The notes below the pieces were generated by a model. It saw only the letters and a list, made by a program, of their open reading frames with translations. It made no database searches and was not told the DNA's origin. Of a stretch of DNA of 64,000 nt, positions 53,166 to 62,779 are shown one piece after another. This DNA comes from an uncultured Shewanella sp. Its GTDB lineage: Bacteria; Pseudomonadota; Gammaproteobacteria; Enterobacterales; Shewanellaceae. The DNA is taken from positions 124,001 to 188,000 of the forward strand of contig NZ_CANMIO010000002.1 of assembly GCF_947497935.1 (NCBI RefSeq), read 5' to 3'. A program made the translations under genes and the position numbers. Position 1 is the stretch's first letter; every line of letters starts with the position of its first letter.

Positions 53166-54875
53166 ATGCAAACTGAACACACCGCTGAACTTAACCTGCT
53201 TTGGGGAACTTTAATCTTAGAGGAGTTGGCTCGCTTAGGCGTTAAACATGTCTGTATGGCGCCAGGTTCTCGTTCTACTCCACTCACCCTAGCTGCGGCG
53301 AAGCAAACCAAGCTTAGCCAACACATCCACTTTGATGAGCGTGGGCTCGGCTTTATGGCGCTTGGTTTAGCCAAGGCCAGTCAAGCACCAGTAGCGATTA
53401 TTACCACCTCAGGCACAGCAGTTGCCAACCTCTACCCAGCGGTGATCGAAGCCTGGCTTACTCGTGTTCCCTTAATCGTATTATCTGGTGATAGACCTCC
53501 AGAGCTTATCGACTGTGGCGCCAATCAGGCGATCATTCAGCCCGCCATTTTTGCTCAGTATGCCAAGCAGCTAAACCTGCCGACACCGGATCTCAATATT
53601 GCTCCTCAAGCGCTACTTAGCTTGTTAGATGAAGCGGTTTGCAACCAATCACAGCCTGTTCATATTAATTGTATGTACCGTGAGCCCCTGTACCCCAACG
53701 AGCCTAAGGTAGATTTTGAACATTACTTAGCGCCTGTTAAACAGTGGCAACAGCAAACAGTGCCTTATAACCAATTTGCAAACCTAAACAGCGGCCAGAT
53801 GCCAACAGCAGACGCACTTGCCCGCTTCGTACATGGCAAAGGGGTAATTGTTGCGGCAACGCTCGCGCCAGAGCAGCAATCAGATCAACTGATTGAGCTA
53901 GCCCAAAAGCTAGGTTGGCCTATTGTCACCGATGCCCAGTCACAACTGAGACAACATCCTGCTGCCATTGGTAATATCGACCAGCTGCTACATCAGCCAA
54001 AATCTAAGGCGCTTCTGGCTCAGGCTGAAAGAGTGATTGTCTTCGGTGGACGCATTCTTTCCAAACGCCTTATCAACTACCTTAATGAGCAGAATTGGAA
54101 AGATTATTGGCAGGTGCTGCCACAGCAACAAAGGCTGGATCCAAGCCATAAGCCAAAACAGGTTTGGATTTCTCCTGCGCATCAATTTGCTAAGCTAGCT
54201 TGGCCAAGATCTTCTGAGGCTAACTGGGCGCTCAAGCTTGTACAGCATAACGATGACCTAGAAACGCTATATCAACAGCAGATTGATCATGCAGAATTTG
54301 GTGAGGCGCAGACGATTCGCGCCATAGCTCAGAGACAAACCAATGAGCAACAGTTGTTTATTGGAAACAGTCTCCCAGTGCGTCTATATGACATGTTTGC
54401 CCCTATCACCACTGCAAGCGCCAACGTATTCACTAACCGCGGCGCATCAGGCATCGACGGCTTATTAGCAACGGCCTGTGGAGTTGCGGCTGCAGAAGCT
54501 AAGCCGACAACCCTGATTATTGGTGATATTTCGGCGCTACACGACCTTAATTCATTAGCTATCGCACGTACGCTCACTAGCCCGCTGGTGATAGTGATCC
54601 TCAATAATGATGGCGGTAATATCTTTAACTTACTACCAGTGCCCAATGAGCAGTTAAGAACCGATTACTACCGCTTGTCCCATGGACTCGAGTTTGGATT
54701 CGGCGCCGCCATGTTTGGACTCGCCTACAATCAGGTAGATTCACTCACCGATTTTATCGAATCCTATGAATACGCCATGACCTATTCTGGCCCCTCGGTG
54801 ATTGAGGTAACCGTAGCCCAAAATCAAGCCAGTGAGCAGATCGCTCAAATCGCTAGCTGGATCAAACAGAGCTAA
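53166..54875 (+). CDS. menD: 2-succinyl-5-enolpyruvyl-6-hydroxy-3-cyclohexene-1-carboxylate synthase MenD
   Basis: A 569-residue thiamine-diphosphate enzyme that adds 2-oxoglutarate to isochorismate in menaquinone synthesis. Visible parts include [15 protein letters not shown], the catalytic Glu in HFDERGLGF, and the TPP site [10 protein letters not shown] with [12 protein letters not shown]. Start chosen at ATG 53166, where similarity begins; no strong ribosome site is seen. It starts the operon menD-menH-menC-menE. Confidence 0.95.
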   Translation: MQTEHTAELNLLWGTLILEELARLGVKHVCMAPGSRSTPLTLAAAKQTKLSQHIHFDERGLGFMALGLAKASQAPVAIITTSGTAVANLYPAVIEAWLTRVPLIVLSGDRPPELIDCGANQAIIQPAIFAQYAKQLNLPTPDLNIAPQALLSLLDEAVCNQSQPVHINCMYREPLYPNEPKVDFEHYLAPVKQWQQQTVPYNQFANLNSGQMPTADALARFVHGKGVIVAATLAPEQQSDQLIELAQKLGWPIVTDAQSQLRQHPAAIGNIDQLLHQPKSKALLAQAERVIVFGGRILSKRLINYLNEQNWKDYWQVLPQQQRLDPSHKPKQVWISPAHQFAKLAWPRSSEANWALKLVQHNDDLETLYQQQIDHAEFGEAQTIRAIAQRQTNEQQLFIGNSLPVRLYDMFAPITTASANVFTNRGASGIDGLLATACGVAAAEAKPTTLIIGDISALHDLNSLAIARTLTSPLVIVILNNDGGNIFNLLPVPNEQLRTDYYRLSHGLEFGFGAAMFGLAYNQVDSLTDFIESYEYAMTYSGPSVIEVTVAQNQASEQIAQIASWIKQS

Positions 54876-55678
54876 TGCTAAGTTATTGCACTTCAGGGAG
54901 TATTGGCTCGCCAGCCGTGGTATTTCTCCACGGTTTCTTAGGCAGTAAAGAGGATTGGCAAGAGATCATCGAGCAGTTAGCCGATGATTTCTTCTGCGTC
55001 AGTATCGATCTTCCCGGCCACGGTGGTAACGGAATCGACGATAGCAATAGTTTAAAGCTACCAACTCCAGGTTTTATCCCCTGCGCAGAGCTGATTCACA
55101 CCACTCTAGAGCAACTTAATGTCAGTCAGTATCATCTGGTGGGCTATTCATTGGGTGGCCGTATTGCGCTGCATTTAGCCCGCCTCTATCCGCAAGCATT
55201 ACTTAGCCTAACCTTAGAGTCTTGTCATCCCGGGCTACAAGAACTGGACGCGAGAACCGAACGCAAAGCTAACGACATGGCATGGGCGCAGAAGTTACAA
55301 ACCCTGCCTATCAAAGACTTCCTAGCCCTCTGGTATCAGCAAGCAGTGTTTAGTGACTTAACCAAGACCGAGCGTGAGCACTTAATTGACAAGAGAGCTC
55401 ACAATCAACCTCTTATGCTAGGGAACTGCTATCGGGCGACATCCCTTGCCGAACAGGAAGATCTCTGGGATACCCCAAGCCTATTACCGATTAGCAGCCA
55501 TTTTATTGCAGGCCATCAAGACCATAAATTCATGGCGTTAGCCAAACGCTGGCAACAGCAACAGCCATTATTGCTACACAGCATCGAGGCCAGTGGGCAT
55601 AACGTGCATCTAGCGGCCCCTCAGGCTTTCGCAAAACAGCTAAGTACTATTTTTACATCTACTCCTTCTAACTTCTAA
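54875..55678 (+). CDS. menH: 2-succinyl-6-hydroxy-2,4-cyclohexadiene-1-carboxylate synthase MenH
   Basis: A 267-residue alpha/beta hydrolase-fold enzyme that eliminates pyruvate from the MenD product. The nucleophile elbow VGYSLGGRIAL (Ser) and the final SGHNVHL (His) are visible. Its ATG overlaps the menD TAA (TAATG), so translation is coupled. menC follows after 18 bp. Confidence 0.92.
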   Translation: MLSYCTSGSIGSPAVVFLHGFLGSKEDWQEIIEQLADDFFCVSIDLPGHGGNGIDDSNSLKLPTPGFIPCAELIHTTLEQLNVSQYHLVGYSLGGRIALHLARLYPQALLSLTLESCHPGLQELDARTERKANDMAWAQKLQTLPIKDFLALWYQQAVFSDLTKTEREHLIDKRAHNQPLMLGNCYRATSLAEQEDLWDTPSLLPISSHFIAGHQDHKFMALAKRWQQQQPLLLHSIEASGHNVHLAAPQAFAKQLSTIFTSTPSNF

Positions 55679-55696
55679 GCAGACAGTGAGCCATAC

Positions 55697-56764
55697 ATGA
55701 CCCCGACTCCTCAGCAAGCAACGCCATTAACCTTAACTCAGTTGGGTCTGTATCTGTTTGCTATCGACTTAGACAAGCCATTGCCAGTAGGTAAGCAGCG
55801 CATCGAGCAGCGGCAAGGGTTAGTCCTAGTTGCGCAGACTGAAGAACGACAGGAGTGGGTAGAGATCTCACCGCTTTCTGGCGTCGATAACCAAGGTGAA
55901 ACATTAACAGGTTTTAGCCGCGAAACATTAACGGAGGTTAGCGAGCAGCTAGCGGCATTATTGCCACAATTGCACCAGCAGCCCATCGACAATTTACTCG
56001 ATTTTGTAGAGCAAACCGCTTTGCCATCACTAGCGTTTGGCCTCAGCCAACTGCACGCCAAACTCGCAGGAAAATTTGACGGCCACGCCATCCCCCCGCG
56101 CACCATTCCGCTGATTTATCGCCAAAGTAATGAAGCTCTTACGGCGGTTAGCGAGCGCGTTGCAAGCTTATCTAGCAGCGTTTATGCGGTGAAAGTGAAG
56201 GTCGCTCAGGAGTCGCTTGAAGATGAAATTAAACTGATCCATCAGATCTTAGCCATTCGCCCCGATCTAAAACTCCGTTTAGATGCCAATCGCGGCTTCA
56301 CACTAGAGCAAGCCATAGAGTTTGCAGCATGCCTACCACTCGAGAGCATCGAGTACATCGAAGAGCCATGCCAAAACCCCGATGACAATCAGGCTTTTTA
56401 CCACGCGATAGGGATGCCATGGGCACTGGATGAGTCATTAAATAGCGCCGAATATGAATTTAAGATGCAAGCAGGCTTAAGCGCATTAATCATTAAGCCT
56501 ATGCTGCTTGGCAGTATCGAAAAGCTGCAGCTATTAATCGATACCGCCACCGAACACGGCGTGCGCTGCATTCTTAGCTCAAGCTTAGAAGCAAGCCTTG
56601 GCATTGAAGCATTAAGTCGCTTAGCAGAAATCATGACTCCAGATGAGATCCCGGGGATTGATACTCTCGCAGCCTTCAACCAAGATTTAATCGTTAGCTC
56701 TGGAAAACCTGTCTGTTTGCAGCTTGATGACTTAACACTCCTAACTCGTGTAAGTAATAGCTAG
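55697..56764 (+). CDS. menC: o-succinylbenzoate synthase MenC
   Basis: A 355-residue enolase-superfamily enzyme that dehydrates the MenH product. The catalytic Lys region VYAVKVKVAQ and the metal-ligand steps LRLDANRGF, EYIEEPCQ and WALDESL fit. The N-terminal capping domain is present. Third gene of the men operon. Confidence 0.9.
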   Translation: MTPTPQQATPLTLTQLGLYLFAIDLDKPLPVGKQRIEQRQGLVLVAQTEERQEWVEISPLSGVDNQGETLTGFSRETLTEVSEQLAALLPQLHQQPIDNLLDFVEQTALPSLAFGLSQLHAKLAGKFDGHAIPPRTIPLIYRQSNEALTAVSERVASLSSSVYAVKVKVAQESLEDEIKLIHQILAIRPDLKLRLDANRGFTLEQAIEFAACLPLESIEYIEEPCQNPDDNQAFYHAIGMPWALDESLNSAEYEFKMQAGLSALIIKPMLLGSIEKLQLLIDTATEHGVRCILSSSLEASLGIEALSRLAEIMTPDEIPGIDTLAAFNQDLIVSSGKPVCLQLDDLTLLTRVSNS

Positions 56765-56829
56765 CGCATGCAATAGCCATGTAAACAATAGCTAACGAAT
56801 CGAACCTAACAGATAAGCGGCGCATTGAT

Positions 56830-58317
56830 ATGACGGTTAGCAGTACCAACAAGCAAATACTCTCACCTATTCATCAGCAAGCATTAGCACAAGCTGAGGC
56901 GCCGGCTTACCGTTTTTCAGGCGTGGCAGTTAGCTACCAAACTTTACACCAGCAAGTCATCGCCCTAACCCAGCAATTTAACCAAATAGGCTTAAAGCGC
57001 GGCGACCGCTTAGCCTGTATCGCCCATAACTGTCCGCAGCTATTGCAACTCTATTGGGCCTGCGTCGATAGCGGTATTCTGTTCTGTCCTATCTCGCCAC
57101 GCTTTGCGTCTCAGCAGATCATCGAGTTAATGCAATGCCATAACTATCAATATTACTGGCTTGAAGCCTCACAGCAAACTAACTCCAGCCTAGTTGATGC
57201 ACTGCAGGATCAGCCACAGCTAAAAGCTATCTCACTGGATTTTAATCAGCTTAGCGAACAAGCGCAGCAAACTATAAACCCCAATGTTGCAGTCAACGCC
57301 ATACTCACCTCCGGCAGCAGCGGCACACCTAAAGCCGCCGCCCACAGCCTAGCCAATCATATGGCCAGCGCCAAAGGTTCGAGTGAGCTAATCGGCTTAG
57401 CATCAACAGACAGCTGGTTACTGTCGCTGCCGCTATTTCATATTGGCGGCTTAGCCATCTTAAATCGCTGCGCACTAGCCGGAGCCTGTGTGGTGTTTGA
57501 AGACAAGAACCTAGCTCTAGCGGATCAGCTTTTTCGTGACGAGATAAGCCACCTGTCGTTAGTGAGCGCTCAACTACAGCAGTTACTTAATGCAGCCGTT
57601 GAGCGTGAGAGTGATAATGAGACGAGTGCCGAAAGCGACTGCTTAAGCCGAGTCAAAGCCATGCTACTCGGCGGTGGAGCAATCTCAGCCGACCTACTCT
57701 CAAAGTTAGGCAAACGTAACATAAAGGCCTACACCAGCTACGGCATGACAGAGATGGGATCGCAGATCACCACAGGTATAGCGCGCACCGACGGCTCCAG
57801 TGGCAAAGTTTTATCGGGTCGTGAATTGAAGATTATCGATAGTGAAATATGGGTAAAAGGCGGGTGTCTGTTTTTAGGTTATTTAGCCGATGAAGGTTTT
57901 AACCTACCGCTAGATAATGACGGCTGGTTCTACACCAAAGACTTAGGCCACTTTGATGAAAACGGCAACCTCTGTATCGACGGCCGAGCCGACAACATGT
58001 TCATCAGCGGCGGCGAGAACATCCAACCCGAAGAGATAGAAACCGCTTTAAAGCTGCACCCGTTAATCAGCGATGCCATCGTGTTTCCTGTGGCTGACGC
58101 CAAGTTTGGCACTCTCCCAGCTGCCATTCTTAAGTTAAATGAGAGTAAGCTGAGTAACAATTCAGCCAACCAACCTTTGGAAGCCGAGCTGACAGACTTC
58201 CTCGCCGACAAGATCGCCCGTTTTAAGCGACCAAGGTGTTATTACCCTTGGCCAGAAGTCAGCAGCGCCGGGATTAAGGTTGTACGCAAACAGGTGATTG
58301 AGGCGGTTGACAAATAA
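56830..58317 (+). CDS. menE: o-succinylbenzoate-CoA ligase MenE
   Basis: A 495-residue adenylate-forming ligase that makes o-succinylbenzoyl-CoA. Visible: the P-loop LTSGSSGTPKAAAHSLANH, the middle motif YTSYGMTEMGSQ and GRADNMFISGGENIQPEE. Last gene of the operon. Its product is used to form menaquinone, an electron carrier for anaerobic reductases such as ArdAB. Confidence 0.93.
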   Translation: MTVSSTNKQILSPIHQQALAQAEAPAYRFSGVAVSYQTLHQQVIALTQQFNQIGLKRGDRLACIAHNCPQLLQLYWACVDSGILFCPISPRFASQQIIELMQCHNYQYYWLEASQQTNSSLVDALQDQPQLKAISLDFNQLSEQAQQTINPNVAVNAILTSGSSGTPKAAAHSLANHMASAKGSSELIGLASTDSWLLSLPLFHIGGLAILNRCALAGACVVFEDKNLALADQLFRDEISHLSLVSAQLQQLLNAAVERESDNETSAESDCLSRVKAMLLGGGAISADLLSKLGKRNIKAYTSYGMTEMGSQITTGIARTDGSSGKVLSGRELKIIDSEIWVKGGCLFLGYLADEGFNLPLDNDGWFYTKDLGHFDENGNLCIDGRADNMFISGGENIQPEEIETALKLHPLISDAIVFPVADAKFGTLPAAILKLNESKLSNNSANQPLEAELTDFLADKIARFKRPRCYYPWPEVSSAGIKVVRKQVIEAVDK

Positions 58318-58379
58318 GTGCTTACTTGTAGACCAGCTAACGGTAATTCGCAACCTTAAATACTTAGGTTACATGTACT

Positions 58380-58631
58380 TTAATTTCTTTGAGCCTGTTT
58401 AATCGAATCTTTAATCGCATCTACTTGAGCATCACATTCAGCTCGTTGAGTTCCACGCTTTTCGGCACACTTTCTAGGCGCAGGTTCTGAATAAACAATA
58501 CCTTTAATTATAGCGGAAGCCGCACATCCCGGTGCTCCATCACATGTATCTGGTGGTACATAATAATTACTGGGAGAATGACTGCAGCCCCACAATAATA
58601 AACTAAAAATTAAAGTCGATATCCATTTCAT
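58380..58631 (-). CDS. small lipoprotein of unknown function
   Basis: An 83-residue protein with a hydrophobic leader and lipobox-type LLWGCSH (Cys). The mature part has several cysteines (DTCDGAPGCAAS, RKCAEK, AECDAQ), perhaps forming disulfides. Start at ATG 58631 with AAGGAG upstream. No domain is recognised. Confidence 0.7.
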   Translation of the reverse strand: MKWISTLIFSLLLWGCSHSPSNYYVPPDTCDGAPGCAASAIIKGIVYSEPAPRKCAEKRGTQRAECDAQVDAIKDSIKQAQRN

Positions 58632-58866
58632 AAGCACTCCTTATGTTTTAGCGAATTGTCATTAATTTTGCCGAGCCCCCCAACGTTACATATTTATAAC
58701 CTATTCGAGCGGTAGAATCACATAACCTTACGAGTAATCTCAAGCGTTATACATAAATGGCCACCCACTAGTCAGAGCTACACAGAGGAAGAAAAGTACA
58801 ATAGCTTCACTACAGTGTTCTTAGTACAAAAACACAAAGTTAAAACTCCTACCTTTTCACAGGAAG

Positions 58867-59162
58867 CACCAACTCCCCATCGGAGTTGCCGAAGTACGCA
58901 GATGGCTCTTAATCTAAAATAGTGTCGTGGAACCATCATGGATGATGGTTCAGGCTCGGGAGACATAGATGACCAATCTAAACCATTAGGCAATTTTTAT
59001 TGGAGTATGAAGATCTACAACTTCGTCGGGGCGGCAGGGACTCTTTATGAAAGAAATGGCCAAGAGGGGGTTGCTGTTGACCCCTTCTTGGCCGTGTGTG
59101 AGCTGGAAGCTCACGACCTTTTATCAAACGCAGTTTGATTGGGTTGTTAGACGCAGCCTAAC
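58867..59162. repeat. dispersed repeat A, copy 2
   Basis: Same ends and middle blocks as the copy at 29923-30236 (CCCCATCGGAGTTGCCGAAG, then CCATCATGGATGATGG, CAACTTCGTCGGGG and GGGACTCTTTATGAAAG). Triloop hairpins TCAAACGCAGTTTGA (59124) and TTAGACGCAGCCTAA (59147) are near the right end. The preceding 58632-58866 has no gene. Confidence 0.85.
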
Positions 59163-59239
59163 TTAAAGCTTAATTGTTCTAACTGTATGCCTAATTACCT
59201 CATTACTCACTTTCACTATCCAATGCAACTAATTGCCTG

Positions 59240-59355
59240 CAGCAGGCGTATGTGCAGACACTTCCGTGACACGCAGCAAGTCCATCCCTGGAAGCTCGGC
59301 CATGACGTCCATGTCATGGACGGTCACGGCCGTATCTACACGGGGTTAGAAAAGC
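59240..59355. repeat. dispersed repeat B, copy 2 (116 bp)
   Basis: Aligns without gaps to 27951-28066. The central hairpin is GGCCATGACGTCCATG with CATGGACGGTCACGGCC, nearly self-complementary. It lies between two copies of repeat A. Confidence 0.85.
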
Positions 59356-59425
59356 ATTTAGACCAACCCAAAGTGCTCCCCATAAAAAGCACTAATCTAA
59401 ATAGCCAAACATAACTTACAGGAAA

Positions 59426-59692
59426 CACCAATTCCCCATCGGAGTTGCCGAAGTACGTTGAAGAAATAACCGTGATGCCCACACGGATGTTGGCATAGCT
59501 TTCGCGGGGCAGGATGCCCCATCGGAAGCGTTAGGTTATTTCGAATAAGTACGAGGGAGACAACTTCGTCAGGGGCGCTGAGGGTTTCTCCTTACGGAAT
59601 CAAGAGTGGGGGACAAGCACTTTCCCTTGGCTCACTCTTAACAACAGAAAGGGGCGAAGCGCCACGACGTTAGTTGTTAGACGCAGTCTAAC
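59426..59692. repeat. dispersed repeat A, copy 3
   Basis: Left end CCCCATCGGAGTTGCCGAAG and right end TTAGACGCAGTCTAA (59677) are as in the other copies; the middle differs more and is shorter. Another triloop hairpin, TCAGGCGTAGCCTGA (59700), follows immediately. It also carries GGATGCCCCATCGGAAGCGTTAG, shared with copy 1. Confidence 0.8.
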
Positions 59693-59743
59693 TCAAAGCT
59701 CAGGCGTAGCCTGATGCCAAAGGCACATATGCCTAGGTAAACT

Positions 59744-59852
59744 CCAGACATAAAGCCAAAAGCTGCCCATCCATGGGCTTTTGGCATAAATGTTCCAGAC
59801 ATAAAGCCAAAAGCTATCCATCCATGGGCTTTTGGCATAAATGTTCCAGACA
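59744..59852. repeat. 51-bp tandem repeat, locus 2
   Basis: CCAGACATAAAGCCAAAAGC at 59744 and 59795 and a partial copy at 59846, again with 51-bp spacing. The unit is homologous to the array at 32409-32570, including the GCCAAAAGC..GGGCTTTTGGC hairpin. It lies just after the rpoH terminator (in rpoH direction). Confidence 0.9.
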
Positions 59853-59880
59853 TAAAAAAACCTGCTAAAAAGCAGGTTTT
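59853..59880 (-). terminator. rpoH terminator
   Basis: Read leftwards: AAAACCTGCT, loop, AGCAGGTTTTTTT. It lies 36 bp after the rpoH stop codon. Confidence 0.8.
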
Positions 59881-59915
59881 AATTATCGCTAAGCGATTGG
59901 AGCGGACAATGGAAA

Positions 59916-60773
59916 CTAGGCTTCCATACAGCCTTTAAGCTTGTTCATTGCATTCTTTTCCAACTGCCTAATACGTTCAGCCGACACTTGGTAAGTTGCC
60001 GCTAAATCTTGCAATGTGGTCTTGTCTTCATCTAACCAACGCGCTTTAAGGATATGTTGGCTACGCTCATCAAGAGTCTTGATGGCCGATAGCAGACGCG
60101 CTTGGTTATTCTGTTCCCAGTTGTCGTTTTCAACTTGAGACGCTAAATCTGATGAATGATCTTCAAGGTAATGCATAGGTGCATAATCTTGCTCGTCATC
60201 ATTGTCGCTAGCGAGATCGAAGGCTGGATCTTGCGCCGCCATGCGTGACTCCATCTCGGTCACATCGGTTTTCGATACACCTAGACTGTCAGCAACCATA
60301 CCCACTTCACTGTCGCTAAACCAACCTAGACGCTTTTTAGCCTTACGTAGGTTAAAGAACAGTTTGCGCTGTGCTTTAGTGGTAGCCACTTTAACAATGC
60401 GCCAGTTCTTAAGCACATACTCGTGGATCTCAGCTTTAATCCAATGCACGGCAAACGACACCAAGCGAACGCCCACATCTGGGTCGAAACGCTTAACCGC
60501 CTTCATTAAGCCGATATTACCTTCTTGGATCAAATCTGCTTGTGGAAGACCGTAGCCTGAGTAACCCTTTGCAACATGTACCACAAAACGTAAGTGCGAC
60601 ATAATCAACTGTTTCGCAGCCTGTAGATCACCCGTCTCTTGCAGACGCTTCGCTAGCTCATATTCTTTATCAGCTTCCAACATAGGAATGTTGTGTGCTG
60701 AATGAACATAAGACTCGAGGCTGCCACTACTTTGGGGAACCATCAGTGCCATTGATTGCGTTTGATCTGTCAT
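59916..60773 (-). CDS. rpoH: heat-shock sigma factor RpoH (sigma-32)
   Basis: A 285-residue sigma-70-family factor. Region 2 is visible as [16 protein letters not shown] and [20 protein letters not shown], the RpoH box as [15 protein letters not shown], and region 4 as [15 protein letters not shown]. It directs heat-shock transcription. The 234-bp gap to ftsX (60774-61007) should hold its promoters; I cannot define them. The 51-bp repeats lie downstream. Confidence 0.96.
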   Translation of the reverse strand: MTDQTQSMALMVPQSSGSLESYVHSAHNIPMLEADKEYELAKRLQETGDLQAAKQLIMSHLRFVVHVAKGYSGYGLPQADLIQEGNIGLMKAVKRFDPDVGVRLVSFAVHWIKAEIHEYVLKNWRIVKVATTKAQRKLFFNLRKAKKRLGWFSDSEVGMVADSLGVSKTDVTEMESRMAAQDPAFDLASDNDDEQDYAPMHYLEDHSSDLASQVENDNWEQNNQARLLSAIKTLDERSQHILKARWLDEDKTTLQDLAATYQVSAERIRQLEKNAMNKLKGCMEA

Positions 60774-61007
60774 TTACGCTCCTGCTACTTCTTACAAATG
60801 TCTTGCTAAAATCTACTTTTGTCCATTCATTGCTGAAATGGACAATGAACTATCGACTAAATGACAAAATATGTCAACCATCAACTTTATCTAATATGCG
60901 TCAATACTCATTATTGCTTATTAGAGTCTTGCATCTAGTTGTAGGCAGATCAAATGAAACAAAGTTCATCTTTTAACCTATCATCTATTGCCAAGTGTAA
61001 CGGGTTA

Positions 61008-61973
61008 TTATGACGGTTCTATTGCTCTAAGATGCTGCCGTACTGAAAGGTAGGAACCTAACCAACCTAAGAAAGACGCCAACAATACCAGTTGCCCTAA
61101 TTCACCGAAGGTGAGTGACTCCATCTGCAGCTGGCTACCATATAAGCCCAGTAGCTCGCCTAAGGCCGAGTCTAAATATAAAACCAATAAATTAATTATA
61201 ACCCAAGCTAAAAACCCACCAATCACACCGTACCAGATCCCAGTATATAAGAAGGGGCGCTGGATAAAGGCCTCTGTAGCACCGACAAGTTTCATCACCT
61301 CGATTTCGGTGCGGCGGTTCATAATTGCTAAGCGAATGGTGTTACCAATCACTAGTACCACAGCGAGTACGAGCAGCGCGGCAATCGCTAATACCGTACG
61401 CTCTAACAGCTTAACAACCGCTTGCAAGCGCTCTAACCACTCGATATCTAATCGACCGAAACTCACTTCCGGCTCCTGCTCAAGTTTTCTTAGCAGCTCC
61501 CTCGCCCCTGTTGGGCTGGAATACTTATTACTTGGCGTCACCATGACCACTGCTGGCAGAGGGTTGGAGTCTAAGTAAGATAGCGCCTCACCAAAGCCCG
61601 ATAAACGCTGAAACTCCTCAAGCGCCTGCTCACGATCGATATAATTGACATCACTCACTTCCGGGTAAACCTTAAGGCGAGTAATCAAGCTTTGAATGCT
61701 GGTTTCACTACGGCCTTCGTCGATAAACAAGGATATTTCGGCGGCACTGTTCCAAGATTCGGTTATGGTTTCGGCATTTTTTACCAACACCTGTAAAGCC
61801 GCTGGTAAACTTAGGCTAACGCCCAAAACGGCCATGGTCATGATAGATGAAACAGGGTTACGCCATAGCTCGCCGATACTGGCCATCGCATGCTGAATGT
61901 GACGAATAAAAAACATCACAATTCGACCCGAAAATGGCAATTTACTACGATTTATCTGAGGTTGCTTGCTCAT
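61008..61973 (-). CDS. ftsX: cell-division protein FtsX
   Basis: A 321-residue inner-membrane protein with four membrane segments: one near residue 45-65 (IMTMAVLGVSLSLPAALQVL) and three in the C-terminal half, and a large periplasmic loop between the first two. It forms with FtsE the ABC-like complex that controls cell-wall hydrolases at the septum. It lies 9 bp after ftsE. Confidence 0.95.
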   Translation of the reverse strand: MSKQPQINRSKLPFSGRIVMFFIRHIQHAMASIGELWRNPVSSIMTMAVLGVSLSLPAALQVLVKNAETITESWNSAAEISLFIDEGRSETSIQSLITRLKVYPEVSDVNYIDREQALEEFQRLSGFGEALSYLDSNPLPAVVMVTPSNKYSSPTGARELLRKLEQEPEVSFGRLDIEWLERLQAVVKLLERTVLAIAALLVLAVVLVIGNTIRLAIMNRRTEIEVMKLVGATEAFIQRPFLYTGIWYGVIGGFLAWVIINLLVLYLDSALGELLGLYGSQLQMESLTFGELGQLVLLASFLGWLGSYLSVRQHLRAIEPS

Positions 61974-61982
61974 AATTTATCC

Positions 61983-62675
61983 TCAGTTAATGCCGAAGCT
62001 GTCTTGAGCATTTAGCTCTTCAGCTCCTAACACTCGCCCCTGCTTAAGGGTTAAAGTTCGATACTTCATTCGTGCAATTAAACCCAGATCATGGGTTGCG
62101 ATAAGTACGGTTGTCCCCGCATCGTTAAAGGTTTCAAACAGACGCAGAATATCCATAGATAGCTTAGGATCTAAGTTACCCGTCGGCTCATCGGCAAGTA
62201 GCAGAGGAGGCTTGTTTACAATCGCACGAGCAATACCCACTCTTTGCTGCTCACCACCCGACAGCATGATGGGGTTATGGCGTTCTTTGCCATATAAGCC
62301 CACCATATCGAGCGCTCCTGCAACACGCTTGCGGATCTCTCCAATCGAGAAGCCTTCGATAATCAAAGGTAAAGCAACGTTGTCGAACACACTCTTGTTC
62401 ATCAGCAAGTGATGATTTTGGAAGATCATACCAATATCACGACGTAGGTAAGGCACCTGCGAACGAGTCACCTTCGCGATATCATGACCATTAATTGAAA
62501 CGCGACCACCGTTAGCTCTTTCGATAACGGTGATCAGCTTAAGCAGCGTACTCTTACCCGCGCCAGAGTGACCTGTTAAAAAAGCCATCTCACCACGCTT
62601 TAGATGAAAACTCACATCCGATAGGGCTTTTTGCCCGCCGGGATAGACTTTGCTTACCTGCTCAAATCGAATCAT
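61983..62675 (-). CDS. ftsE: cell-division ATP-binding protein FtsE
   Basis: A 230-residue ABC ATPase with Walker A LTGHSGAGKSTLLK, Q-loop IFQNHHLL, signature LSGGEQQR, Walker B LLLADEPTGNLDP and switch His (ATHD). Partner of FtsX. It is preceded by a hairpin at 62716-62740 that separates it from ftsY. Confidence 0.96.
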   Translation of the reverse strand: MIRFEQVSKVYPGGQKALSDVSFHLKRGEMAFLTGHSGAGKSTLLKLITVIERANGGRVSINGHDIAKVTRSQVPYLRRDIGMIFQNHHLLMNKSVFDNVALPLIIEGFSIGEIRKRVAGALDMVGLYGKERHNPIMLSGGEQQRVGIARAIVNKPPLLLADEPTGNLDPKLSMDILRLFETFNDAGTTVLIATHDLGLIARMKYRTLTLKQGRVLGAEELNAQDSFGIN

Positions 62676-62715
62676 TAATAAGATTTCTTTTTAGTTGGCA
62701 TTAATCGGCATTAGT

Positions 62716-62742
62716 AAAAGCACCCATGTAGGGTGCTTTTAT
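62716..62742. terminator. bidirectional hairpin between ftsY and ftsE
   Basis: AAAAGCACCC, loop ATGTA, GGGTGCTTTT: a 10-bp perfect stem with A/T flanks. In many relatives ftsYEX form one operon; here the hairpin would make ftsEX at least partly independent. Confidence 0.75.
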
Positions 62743-62779
62743 TTAGCTATTTTTCAGTAACGTTTGCTATAAGCTAACG

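Noticed and set aside
59187..59414. 75-residue ORF inside the repeat B region
   Set aside because: It lies fully in repeat B copy 2, whose other copy does not keep the frame.
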